From positions 69,963,277-70,027,276 of the forward strand of contig OX031056.1 of the NCBI GenBank assembly GCA_943736015.1: a DNA stretch of 64,000 bases, read 5' to 3'. Position 1 is the stretch's first letter. Every line of letters begins with the position of its first letter. Below are positions 22,481 to 33,900 of this stretch, piece by piece. Under the pieces are notes generated by a model, which saw nothing but the letters and a program-made list of their open reading frames with translations, was not told where the DNA came from and ran no database searches. A program made the position numbers and the translations under genes. The DNA comes from Tridacna crocea (lineage: Eukaryota; Mollusca; Bivalvia; Cardiida; Cardiidae).

Positions 22481-22572
22481 GAAACTTATCAAGTTTCTGA
22501 GGATGAGGATGAAATTAACTTTTCGCCCCCTGATGACGAAAACGACGATGTTGTGTTAGACGTTTCAACGTG
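22481..22572 (+). CDS. Possible exon, highly acidic
   Basis: After 'ttttaaag', an open stretch reads ETYQVSEDEDEINFSPPDDE and on through ENDDVVLDVST, then meets a strong donor-like G/gtgagt at 22573. The composition is unlike the AT-rich spacer. No ORF continues it downstream that I recognise. It could pair with 21780-21857 as two exons of one transcript; this is conjecture. Confidence 0.3.
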
Positions 22573-22579
22573 GTGAGTA

Positions 22580-23460
22580 TCGCGTGCTTTTAAAATACGT
22601 CCGTTACGGGGCGAACATCGCTGACAGAAATATTATTCATTACATGATAGAATTAAGTGCATGGCATAAACTTTGTTTCACGTGAAGCAGTTTCCGTAGA
22701 TTAACGGGCAGAATTAAACAAAAAGGACGTTTCAAGGCAGTTCTACGACTAGACAGTTCCCCGACATTTATGAAAACACTTAGGTTTTGTGTCATATAAC
22801 CTTTTCTTGACTTTTATGTTTGAAAATCGTGAGATGTTTCTTCTAACTATTTGTTGATAGGTCCTTGTTGATATTTGAACATTGTAAAGAATTCTATAAA
22901 CATTGACGGGTACAAGTTTATTCTCTCATGGGTTAAGGGTTACACAAAAACTCACGATTTTCATAAGAATAAGAGAATTTTGAAATACCGTTAACCAGCA
23001 TGAAATTTGGTGAAAGAATATGTTCCAAGATTATTTAGAGTTAATTCTCAAAATTATTTCAGTTGTATTTCTTACCATAAATATAGAAATACATGTACAT
23101 CAAAGAGAGGGAGAGGGGATCAGCTTGTGTTACATACTTTTTTTGCTGTTTATCTTGTACACTGATCCATTTAATGCAGAAAAAATATCATACGCATCTA
23201 GCTTTTATATGTTCCATATAGACCTCTGTGAAAGTCTCAAACTCTGAATTGTGTGCCGTGGGAAAGGATAGTGTAAATTTATTCAGCTCTTGTTTGTCTT
23301 CTGCAAAAAGTTTCAATTTGGGTAAGTTTCACATTGGTCTACTACGGAATAAGCCGTTGATACTGACATTCAGGTCAACTTGCAGTATAGGCGACTTCAG
23401 TTTCATTGTAAAAACATATAAAGAGCTGGTAACTATCAATTGGTCCTTTATCCACAATAT
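22580..23460. other. Spacer without recognised gene
   Basis: AT-rich with short open frames lacking any recognised motif. Not in the unit 2 alignment as far as can be seen by eye. Confidence 0.6.
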
Positions 23461-23467
23461 TTTCCTT

Positions 23468-23687
23468 TTTTTACTCTTTACCAACTGACAAATATTAGAC
23501 AGGTCCAAACAGAAATCACTTGCAGACGATAAAATAAAGTTATCTATTGCAAAAATTGAAATTTGTTTCTAGCAATTGTGGGGAAAAAAAATGCTGGTTA
23601 ACAGCATTTTCTTCTTTTCCTACAATGTTTTCAAAAGGCTTCTATCTCAGAGTCGTAAAAACCAGGGATTGGTTGGTAAAGGGTTAA
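23468..23687. mobile_element. MITE family 1 copy
   Basis: Body, reduced core (aaatgctggttaacagcatttt) and end ggtaaagggttaa with TTAA at 23684-23687. Confidence 0.82.
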
Positions 23688-23870
23688 ATACAAATCACCC
23701 ACATACATTGGGCACGAGTTCTGGTGTAAGTTCCTAGGAAGCAGTATCCAATGAGGTTAGTACGAATTGTATGAACTTGTTTCTCAATTGATGTAATATA
23801 GGTGTTTAAATTGTTACAAAATGTCAAATATATTGACTCAATCGAATCGAAAGCATTTGTAGTCAACAAA

Positions 23871-24100
23871 TTAACCCATTACCACTCAATCCCTACTTTT
23901 GACGCCCCTGAGAAAGAAGCCTTTTGAAAACACTGTGGGAAAAGGAGAAAATGCTGGTAACCAGCATTTTCTCCTTTTCCCACAGTGTTTTCTACCCTTT
24001 CCAGAACAAATTTCTATTTTTCAGTCACCTTTATTTTGTCGTCTGCAAACGCTTTCAATTTGGACCAGTCCAAAATTTTTCTTGTGTGGTAATGAGTTAA
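23871..24100. mobile_element. MITE family 1, best-preserved copy (230 bp)
   Basis: TTAA at 23871-23874 and 24097-24100; termini ttaacccattaccactcaa and gtgtggtaatgagttaa are near-perfect inverted repeats starting TTAA-CCC, as in piggyBac-type elements. The core 23926-23992 is a perfect palindrome with 33-bp arms around one central A at 23959. Confidence 0.92.
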
Positions 24101-24266
24101 ATGTTACTCACGTGTTTGGATTAGTCTTTGATAGGGTAGAAAACATTGTAAAAAAAGAAAAAAATACTGGTTACCACCACTTTCTCATTTTCCCATAATG
24201 CTTTCAAAAAATTTTCTTTCTTCACCACTTTCGTTAAACAATTGATTGTTTTGTAAAGGAATAAAC
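24097..24266. mobile_element. MITE family 1, decayed, abutting the previous
   Basis: Retains 'gatagggtagaaaacattgt', a degraded core and 'ttgttttgtaaagg'. Confidence 0.55.
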
Positions 24267-24269
24267 TAA

Positions 24270-25200
24270 GTTAAATTAAATTCCAATAAACAATCACATT
24301 TTATCGGTCATATTTAAGTGCTGTTGATTTTAAATATTCTAATTCTTTAGGCTAAACCCTTAAACAGATGGCAAAACTTAAGAGTTGTCCACTCCACACC
24401 GTAAGTATTTGCTGACCACAGATCAAATGTGGCCTTGACAATAGATTTGTCTGATAGGAGACGAATGTATCGATCTGCTACATATCAATCCACCAGTTAC
24501 AGCCGGGGAATATGATGACTCCCATTACCCGAGGTAAGCCAAATATCGGTATACACAGACTGCATCGACAATGACGTCACACAAGCAGGGGAGATAAGGA
24601 ATAGGGAGAAGTAAGCCATGTACCATTTTTTAGGGCCCTATATCAGCGTGACAATTTGGCCCTGGTTTATGGCATGTAAGAGGGTGGTGTTTACTGAAAA
24701 TGACGGACACATGTTTTACTGACATCATTTGCAGATGATTGGAGGAAAAAAAAAACAACCTGGTCAAACATTTTAGGATTTGACCTAGAGAGAGAGAGAG
24801 AAGGAGTCTGTTCTACATATCGTTTCAAATTTATTCACTGACTCAACCCTCTTCGTGCGTGGATACATACAAGGCTGTTTCAGGAGCTTTCCCCTTTGAT
24901 CTTTCGATTATTTGCCATTTCTCTAACTTCTATGTCTTTTCAAAATAGACCTGTTACAGCGCTTATACATGTTTTATTTATGTTTCAACATACATATTTT
25001 CAAAAATTTCTCCTGTTCTTTCTACTTCTTATGCATTCACCGAACTTTTCCTAACTTGTACAACTGTAAATATTCTCTTGAATGCAATGAATACAGTAAA
25101 AGTTTTGTGTAAATGTGCATTTCACAAGGATGTTATTGATTGATGATAAATTTTCTGCAACAACTGTTGTTGGTTCAGATCAAAGAACATACTCTTTGAC
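24270..25200. other. Spacer without recognised gene
   Basis: No gene seen. The part 24829-25200 resembles 20560-21560 and 51840-52560, suggesting an internal duplication within unit 1. Confidence 0.6.
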
Positions 25201-25207
25201 TTTTAGT

Positions 25208-25495
25208 GAATGTGGGACGCTTTGGCCAGGACGTTTTGGCCACGGACGGTTTGGCCAGGACGTTTTGGCCACGGACGTTTTGGCCAGGACGTTTTGGCCA
25301 CGGACGTTTCGGCCAGGACGTTTTGGCCAGGACGTTTAGGCCACGGACGTTTCGGCCAGGACGTTTTGGCCACGGACGTTTTGGCCAGGACGTTTTGGCC
25401 ACGGACGTTTTGGCCAGGACGTTTTGGCCACGGACGGTTTGGCCAGGACGTTTTGGCCACGGACGTTTTGGCCACGGACGTTTCGGCGAACTGGA
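25208..25495 (+). repeat. GGCCACGGACGTTTT / GGCCAGGACGTTTT minisatellite
   Basis: Alternating ~15-bp half units, GC-rich against the AT-rich surroundings. The array is open in several frames on both strands, giving Arg/Gly/Phe/Trp- or Lys/Arg/Pro-rich translations that are not genes. Inverted fragments of the same motif lie at 26031-26107, so the array may be one arm of an inverted-repeat element about 0.9 kb long. Confidence 0.92.
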
Positions 25496-26030
25496 AGTAC
25501 AAAGTAGGAAGTTCGGCCATTTCTTTTGAGAGCTTTTTGTGATTTTGAGTCGTATGTATTCATGATATAAAACATTTTGGGAAAAGAGGAAATTGCTATA
25601 TAGTATTTGACATAAATGTATATGGATTAATGTGTGATTTATTTTTTCTTAATTTATTGCAGTTATGTACAGATATGAACTTATTCATTTTTTAATTAAT
25701 TGGTGTTACAAATAGTTACTTTCAAGCCTTTTTTATGCTATAACACCCCTTTAAGAATTGCTTTGATGATTGATTAATTGCAAAACACCAATTAATTAAA
25801 CAATAACTTGAAATGGCTGCTCGTAACGAAAGTTTGCAGTTACAGTCTGACAAATGTACGCATCTTGCTGTAGAAAAATGCGAATCAAAGTCAAAGAACG
25901 ATTTTGTCAATAATAACTAAAATTATTAAAGGCATGAAAAGAACTTAAAATATACTTCTATATCTAAAATGATATACCAAAAAGCATAGAAAGTTTGTTT
26001 ATTCCATTTTTCTGTGTTCAAAAAATATTT

Positions 26031-26107
26031 GGCAAAAACGTCCTACTTTGTACTTTCAACTATCCAAAACGTCCTGTCCAAAATGTCCATGGCCAAAACG
26101 TCCGTTC
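26031..26107 (-). repeat. Inverted partner of the GGCCACGGACG minisatellite
   Basis: Contains 'ggccaaaacgtccg' and 'caaaacgtcctg', the reverse complement of the array units, plus 'cctactttgtactt', the reverse complement of sequence just after the array near 25495-25510. This gives a foldback layout for 25208-26107. Confidence 0.65.
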
Positions 26108-26141
26108 GACACTTTCAGTACCTCCTCCAACTGTTAAAAAA

Positions 26142-26199
<58 letters not shown>

Positions 26200-26307
26200 T
26201 GTTCTACACCCCATTTAAAATTTTACTAACTCTACCATCTTTGTGCGTGGTTCTATACAAGACTGTTCCAAGTGCTTTTCCCTTTGATCGAGCCTCGGTC
26301 ATTTCCT

Positions 26308-26536
26308 TTTTACTCTTTACCAAACGGCAGAGTTTTAGACTAGTCCAATTTGAAAGCATTTGCAGACGACAAAATTAAGGTCATTCACAAATTGAAATTT
26401 GTCCTGGGAGGATAGAAAACATTGTGGGAAAAGGAGAAAATGCTGGTTACCAGCATTTTCACCTTTTCCCACAATGTTTTCAAAAGTCTTCTTTTTCAGG
26501 GACGTGAAAACCAGGGATTGTTTGGGAAAGGGTTAA
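26308..26536. mobile_element. MITE family 1 copy
   Basis: From actctttaccaaacgg to gggaaagggttaa (TTAA 26533-26536). The following 'aggaatggaatg' is joined in unit 2 (near 52562) to non-MITE sequence, consistent with an empty site there. Confidence 0.86.
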
Positions 26537-26673
26537 AGGAATGGAATGTAAACCGAGATCTTCATGTTTTTTTGGATAAGATGAATGCTTTTGACCTGCT
26601 TTCTAGTAATGACATGTATATTTCAACTGAATAAACAGAAGTTTGTAACTGGTAAAAATGAAGACATGTTTAC

Positions 26674-26858
26674 TTAAAGGTGGTTATTTAGGTTTTTCAA
26701 ATCACACCAAAATGAAAAATATATATATACCATTGAAATTTATGTGAAAAAACAATACAAATCATCAGTAATTAAGAATCATAATATTACAAAAAATTTT
26801 TTGGGGTGGTATTTCCTTAAAAGGCTACGTAGCCCCTTCAGCTATTTTTAGATTTCGC

Positions 26859-26900
<42 letters not shown>

Positions 26901-27242
26901 ATTGTTGGACTGTTAAATGACTGGCATGTGACTAATGACGCTTACATTCCATAACATAACAAACATGTAATTATTTTCCATAATGTATTCTTCGAACGCA
27001 ATGTTTGAAGCTTCGTCTGTGTATTTCCAGTATGTAAATGAGCAAGTTGTCCATGTAAAGTAGAACGTATTTCCCGTCGGCGTCGACCTGGGCTGTAGTA
27101 AATCTCTAATTTCTCTTGTTGGCGGATACTTTTCGACTACCGGTGTTTTATGAATGAAAATTATAAGGCTTTGGGAGTATAACGATTATTTTTTTGTATT
27201 TATGTAAAATTTTTATTCCAAAATCTAAAGGGCCACCTTTAA
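26674..27242 (+). mobile_element. MITE family 2 copy, inserted in unit 1 only
   Basis: TTAA at both ends (26674-26677, 27239-27242), interior with a ~37-nt poly-A at 26863-26899. In unit 2 the flanks 'catgtttac' and 'gcaagccaat' lie about 10 bp apart (near 52700-52720). Confidence 0.9.
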
Positions 27243-28104
27243 GGGGTACATGCAGGCCAATTCGCTGGCAGATTCATGCCGTGCAACCCTTTTTCACTTC
27301 TTCTAAATTGTATTCGAAGCTTTTCCGATGTAGGCTTATCTAGGCCTATCTATGGCTAACAAAGTTTCAAATAATTGACAATAGCAATTAAAAAAACGAG
27401 TGACGTAGAATAAATTCAAAACAGTGATGAGTGATTGCTTAGATCTTTCTTTTTTTCTCTCCCTCTCTCTCTGTCTATCTGTCACTCTTCACCATATTAA
27501 TATATTGGACACATACAACCGGAGAGTTTCGTGCAACAGGTCAATAAAAGAGAGCAAAACGTAACGACAATGATTGCGCTTTATTAGCAATTTCGTTCTT
27601 TACAATGGAATTACGTTAATTGCGTACCCATCCAGGATCATCTCATACCATATTTCCTTTGAACACAATGCATTTTGACTCTTATACTTCTAAATAGATC
27701 AAATTAAAACGTTCTGCCAACAGTAGAAAGCACAGTATAACTTTCAAAACCGCCTGGTTGTTAATACCTCACTGTATAGGACAGTATAGATACAAGATCA
27801 GACTGCACATCTCTGAGCAATATGATCTTTATCTACTCTGTCCGCAGAAGCGGATTGATTAGCGCATAGCTGCTTAAGGGTGAGCAGAATTCAATATATA
27901 AAGTCAAGGGGTACTTCTTGTTTTATTCAGTAGCAGACATTTTCAAACAACAAACACTTTCGGTACTTTGATTTTTAGAGAAGAATTGACAATAGCAGTA
28001 TAAGAAAGTAGGCAAAGGAATGCTTTTGTTACAATTTAGGTAGACAGAGGAGAAATGTGAATCAGTCTGAAATTAAATTTACGCAACTGTGGACCATTTA
28101 TTAC
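27243..28104 (+). promoter_or_regulatory. Upstream region of opsin 1, conserved with opsin 2
   Basis: This stretch aligns by eye with about 52700-53618 upstream of opsin 2, including a Ser/pyrimidine-type CTCTCTCT tract, a shared block near 27530-27660, a small hairpin repeat near 27780-27850, and the last ~200 bp before the TATA box. No gene is seen in it. Shared cis-elements are possible, but the similarity may simply be descent from the segmental duplication. Confidence 0.5.
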
Positions 28105-28112
28105 TATAAAAG
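28105..28112 (+). promoter_or_regulatory. TATA box of opsin 1
   Basis: TATAAAAG lies 59 bp upstream of the ATG. The interval between them is nearly identical in the second gene at the same distance. A start of transcription near 28135 and a 5' leader of about 30 nt are inferred from the usual TATA spacing. Confidence 0.8.
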
Positions 28113-28163
28113 TGTTCCCCATTTTACTGCTGGTTTCAAGGACAGAGACAAGAAGTGAGCACA

Positions 28164-28865
28164 ATGGTTTTCAGTAAAAGCAACGAGACGGAACAGGGGT
28201 CATACCCCAATAACGAGACGGAACAAGGGACAGACCCCTACCATGGGATGTCGATTATCGAAATCAAAAGACAGAATTATCCTCTATGGGCACACCAGCT
28301 TAGCGGTTTGTACTTGTTTATCGTCACCTTTCTTGGGATACTGATGAACACGGCTATTCTATTTACATTCAAGAAGAACAAGCCTCTGAGATCAGCAACA
28401 AATACCTTTATTATAGGCATGACGATATCAAACCTTGGTCATGCTGTCCTGGGGAACACTATTTCTTGCGCTTCGGCATTATATGGTAGCTGGATCGCAG
28501 GAGATGTTGGCTGTACAATAGAAGGTTTTACGGTGTTTGCATTTGGTTTGACGTCATTGTATCAACTTGCAGCTGTGAGCATTGACAGATACATCGTTAT
28601 ATGCAAGCCACTCCTTGCTTCCAAGATAACAACTCGGGTGGCTGTACTTTCTGTAGCGTCGTGCTACATCGGAGGATTTTTGTGGGCATTGCTTCCTTTT
28701 ACTGGCTGGGCATCCTATGGCCTTGAGGCACCGGGCGTGTCCTGTGGTATCGATCACGATGATCAAAGACCTGCAACAATATCCTATATGATCTGCTTGT
28801 TTATCTTTGTTTATATGTTACCGCTCTGTACCATGATATACTGTTATAATGGCGTTTATGCAACG
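28164..28865 (+). CDS. opsin 1 exon 1 (N-terminus to end of TM5)
   Basis: Encodes residues 1-234. It ends in ACG followed by the donor gtatgt, phase 0. The open frame runs on into the intron until a stop at 28908-28910; those extra residues are not homologous to opsins, and the duplicate gene diverges exactly at this donor. Confidence 0.95.
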
Positions 28866-30925
28866 GTATGTACAATTTTTTTTTTTCAAAATGCATTTCA
28901 TATTATTTAGCCACTGAGATAAACAAGTAGAATTTTTTTCCGTTCAATTTTTTCTTCAATTCGGTATGAACAATATATCTAATTATTACTTTTTAGTCTT
29001 TATCATATTCTAGCCAGTGAATTACTGGGATTAAACAATAAGTGACGCCACTAACAATGATCAATATGGTATCTTCACTGGTGACGATATGGCCTGCAAC
29101 ACGCGAAAAGGGACATTCGGACAGATGTCCGAATGTCCCTTTCGCATGTTGCACACCATATAGTCTTAGAATGATGCCGGTACTTCTATTTCCTATATTG
29201 CTTTTATTGTACCATTTTTGATAATTATTAGAATAAAAAGTGTGAACTAGGAATGTGATAAATAGGGTAAACAACTGGTTATGTATGGCATTGTAAAAAT
29301 AAGTCACTCGAATGGGGAGTGATACGATTACGATGATGTCGGACATGCGCGGATCCAGATATCTTTCTCATGGGGGGGGGGGGTCCCAGTGAAAACGCAC
29401 TCGTCTTATTATATGATACTTTGATTTCCGGATTTCAATGGATGTAAGCCGTTTACAAGAAAAGTCTACGTTTCCAGTTCTAACCATGAGGAGGTCTCCA
29501 CATTTAGAACCTTTTTTTTTTTTAAATTTATGACTGTATTTTACACAAATGCTGTGCAATATCAAACCAGTACCATTTCACGAATCCGATAACCACATTT
29601 TTGCCAAAATTCCAGGGCGGGTCCGGACCCCGGTCCCCCCTTCATAAACGCTTCATTTATTATTTACGAGAATGAATTTTTGACAGCCATATGTTCCACA
29701 TCCTCGGAACCCAGGTTTGACGCATTACATCTTTGTGTACGATTTAAATTGACAATCTTTCGGTGTCACGCCGAAAACTTCTTTTAAACGCTTCTCGATT
29801 GTGTTATTGACGGGCGCCGCCATATTTAAAGCATCGCCAAGCTTGATTTGCAACGAATGGTGTGATTGGATATCGACAAGTAAAAACTAGAAACGACGGT
29901 GTATTTGTTATCAGAAAAAACAGTTTAAATTTTCTCAAAGGAAACGTGAGATAACCAATCAAAATACCTCATGAATAATTCATGAGAACCAGGAAACTCC
30001 AGCAAAATAATCCACGGTCGATTACAGAATGAAATAAAACTGGGTCACCGAGGATGTATGTTCCATTGAGGTATTGCAACGTAATCAGAGTGGCGTGGGC
30101 GACTAAAGGCACCCTAAAACTGCTCCCCATTGTACATACACAGCCTCATTCGGCATACCTCAGGTGATGGGAGGTATCAAGTCCCTCAGCTGTATCTGGT
30201 AGCGTAATATGCACTTACTAGGTACATTTCATCGCCGAAAATACGCCGATTTACCGTTTTGAAAATGGTAAGGCTCCTCTTAAAAAGAAATCCTGAGCCA
30301 CAATTTTCTGTCTAAATCTTTCTAACTATATTTCAGTTGACAAACAGCTCGTGCATTCATTTTTTAACGTTTTTATCAATTGCGATTGAAATTTTGACCG
30401 ACAGGTAGATAGATGTGAAAAACTCCATCGAGTTTATTTTTGTCGTTGCTAAACGCTTGACAGTGGAGCCCCCATGCTTTTAACCCTTTCTGGGAGGAAC
30501 TTTATCAAAATCCAGTTCAGTTTTTCTCAGTTATTCCCCGTGGTGTTACCCCTCCGCATAGCAACGCATTACTATATTACGTCAAGCGCGAGAAATGTAA
30601 TGTAAATTACGTCACTTTTCCATCTAGTTGTAAGTCAGGAGTATTTTAATTAGGTAACTGGAGAATGAAAATCGGTATTTTCACTGTCATAACCATGAAA
30701 TATCGAAAAACATATCACCGATATTTCTCGATAACCTACCGGAAAGCATGGAATAAAAAGAGATACTGATATTTGTTTTGACATTATTTTGACAGGTGAG
30801 ACAAATAAACAAAATGGCAGCCTTTGATAAAGAAAGCAGACTTGCCAAGAAAAACATGAAAGTTCAGAGGAAGATGTTGAAGACTTGTGTGTCCATGTGC
30901 AGTAAGAGCATGGCGGTCCTTTCAT

Positions 30926-30958
<33 letters not shown>

Positions 30959-33900
30959 GTATCTAAATTTGGACATAAACAACTGTGTTTTGTAATGTGG
31001 CAATGTTACTTATTAAAGGTTTTTTTTATCATGAAAGTTCCAACTCACATAACAGGCGTGTGAGGTAAATATAAATGTATCTCCTTCGGAATAATAATAC
31101 GCCGGCAAACCTCGACATAATAAATTCCCTTAGCCTCGTTATATGTAATTTATAAACACGATATTCTTTATATTGTCACTATACAGTTCAAGAAATACAT
31201 GAAAATCACAGGAAATACAGCACTGATAGTCTGTTTGGTACAGCTAAATAATGTTATTTGATTACAGTTCGTAAGAATTTCACACGTAATGCCTGTAATC
31301 GAGACCGTCTCTTTTTACATTTCAGTGGCTTTCTTTATAACCTGGACTCCTTACGCCGTTGTCCTCTTCTGGGGAACTTTTGCGAACAGTGACGATATTC
31401 CACTCGTTATTACCGCCATTCCGGCCTTTGTAGCAAAGTCCGAAGTGATTGTAAACCCAGTCATTTACGTTGGCACCAATAAAGTATTTCGTAAAGCTTT
31501 CTATGGGAGTCTACCATGCGAGGGTCTCAGAGATAAACTAACGAAGGCGGAAGTAGAAGCTAAAGAAGAAGAATCAAAAGAAACGGATCAAGAAGAAGAA
31601 AAAAATGCTAAGGCTGGTGGTGAACAAGGTGCTGCTGCAGCAACCAATGTAAGTACTATCGCCCAAGATATTTGCCCAGGTTGATGTTATGTTTACAAGC
31701 TTATCGGAGCTCAGTAAAGTAAGAGCTACAACGACCTTATCGTCTTACTTCAAACTGCTAAATATGTTAAATTATCATTTTCAGCATATATTTTGCGATT
31801 TCACCTTTTTCCTGCGGAAAACTCTCACCATATCAGACTATGTTATCCATCAGACCGTACGCTCTGTGTAGTTTGATAGTGAATTACACAGTCCACAAAA
31901 GTACGAGTTTCGCTTAGTAGCAGCACTCAAAGAAAAAAACCGAGACTGTAGTACAATGCTCAATGTCACAATTTCAAAAATCGCCTGGTCAGTATAGCTT
32001 AACAGATCGGACATAACGTCGGTCTTAGAGCCCAAGAGCAGACTGTACAATTAATGTTGTCTAATCTTGATCAAAACATATCAGTTAGAATTCATAGGCT
32101 TATTGTAATGTGAAACAGATACAGTTATTTATTTAGATGAAGTTTCTGTTTTGTTATGCACCCGGCTTTTATTATCGAGAAAACCATATCTTCCACTTTT
32201 GTTGTCACGTAACCAGTTGGCAAATTTTTCCACATTGAAATCTTTTGCAGATATTTGTCTTTGAAAGGGTATAAAAAACCGGCTAATTTCTTTCCGAAAA
32301 TTGATGATAATCAATGTGACAGGATTCGTTCATCTCTCAAAAGTGATTATTGTTTGGACGGTGGTCATATGGGAAAACATCAGTGGCTTTGGAAGAGTAT
32401 CGAACGAAACATTTGTAATAGAAGCTCCAAAAGAGCATGGATATGCTTCATACCACAGGCCTTTGAATTTCCATTGATCCGTGAAAGGATAATAAAATTT
32501 TCCTTGGTCAATCATTGTACACTTATGGAAACATATTCAAGCATCTCCTGTATGTATTACGGAAATGTGAAATTTTCAGCACCGTTACTATAAATAGCTC
32601 AGTGGCAACTGCCTCTATGAACTGGCCACCGTTCTATACCGTGTATTACAACAGGCACAAGCTAATCGTACCGTGCCCTGTGATTGGATAATTGATACGG
32701 CCAATGAAACGACTCGATACATACATATATCGAGTAACCTGACAATGTGCTCAGTTGACTTTATTTCATTCTTAGTTTGATTATTATGTTATTAATAAAT
32801 AATAGAATACAGGTATTCATAGAGCATAATTTATAACTTTCAGATAAAAGGACCTTTTCCATCTAGAATGATCATTTTTTTTTTAATAAAAAGGAGAGGG
32901 AAATCTGAACATTCCATTGTGAGAAAAGGAGAAACTACTTGTAACGAGCAATTTCTTCTTTTCTCACAAATTTTTCTACCCTATATGGTACTTATTTTCA
33001 ATTTAAATACTCTTTAAAATGTCGTCTGCAATTTGTTTCAATTTGGACCAGTCTAAATTTTGGTCGTCTGGTAATGGGTTAATTAGATGCTTTTATTTCA
33101 AATCCTCTCAAAATTCTTTATTCATTTAATTTTTTGACTATTAGACATCTGAAGAACTGAGTAATACATAAATATTCGGCCAGCAATTTTCCCCTCTTTT
33201 AATTTTTTCCCCCAAACACTTGTTAGTAAATGTTGAAACATGCTTCTTTATTCCTTACAAAACAAAGAAATTAAATGTTAAGGGAAAATTAAATGATAAT
33301 TAGACACCACATGTGTTTTATTGCCCCTAGGGTTATCTCTGCAGGCTTCTTCAAAGGGGCAACAGACTTTAATCTTTGAGAATTGCAACCTACAATTCAA
33401 TTTATAAGATAATTGATTATCTTATTACCCTTTCTGCTTTATCAAGTACAAACTTGTGCATTATATTTGTTATTTTGATGTTAAATTTTTTAGTAAAAAT
33501 TCAACGTCAACACTTGAAAATTTTTCATGTATTCATTAATTTAGCTTTTATTACAAACATAATAATCAAATAATACTCTTATAATCATTAACATTTTTTT
33601 CTATCAAATTTTAGACATTCAGCTATTGTTTGTTGAAATGATTCCATGCATAAGTAATTATATTATGATCACAAAACAATCACTTTAAAAGACAGTAATA
33701 TTGAAAATTATTTTCATAGCTATTGCTTTTTACACCCACCAAAAACATACACACAAAAATCAAGAGACGCTACTCTAAGTTACTACTTGCACAGTTACCT
33801 CGCCTAATACGGGCAGAATTCGCCCCGTTTCGATTAGCCTGTACCGGTCCCTATACACGTAGTATTATCAGGGGCGGTAACCAGTCTACTGCCTCTTTGC

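Noticed and set aside
23899-24198. Recurrent frame 'MTPLRKKPFENTVGKGENAG' seen at many sites
   Set aside because: It is the translated MITE family 1 body and hairpin core, occurring on either strand wherever a copy lies.
25115-25575. Overlapping open frames on both strands rich in Arg/Gly/Phe/Trp or Lys/Arg/Pro
   Set aside because: All are readings of the GGCCACGGACG minisatellite; at least six frames open at once is a repeat effect.
28155-28163. GTG start extending opsin 1 by three residues (same at 53669 in opsin 2)
   Set aside because: Animal genes start at ATG; the ATG at 28164 (53678) lies 59 bp from the TATA box in both copies.
28866-28910. Continuation of the opsin 1 exon 1 frame past the donor
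   Set aside because: A strong donor precedes it, the residues do not fit an opsin, and opsin 2 diverges there.
30650-30925. Minus-strand frame over opsin 1 exon 2 (and 56747-57001 in opsin 2)
   Set aside because: Antisense shadow of a conserved exon; only the plus strand gives opsin residues with proper splice sites.
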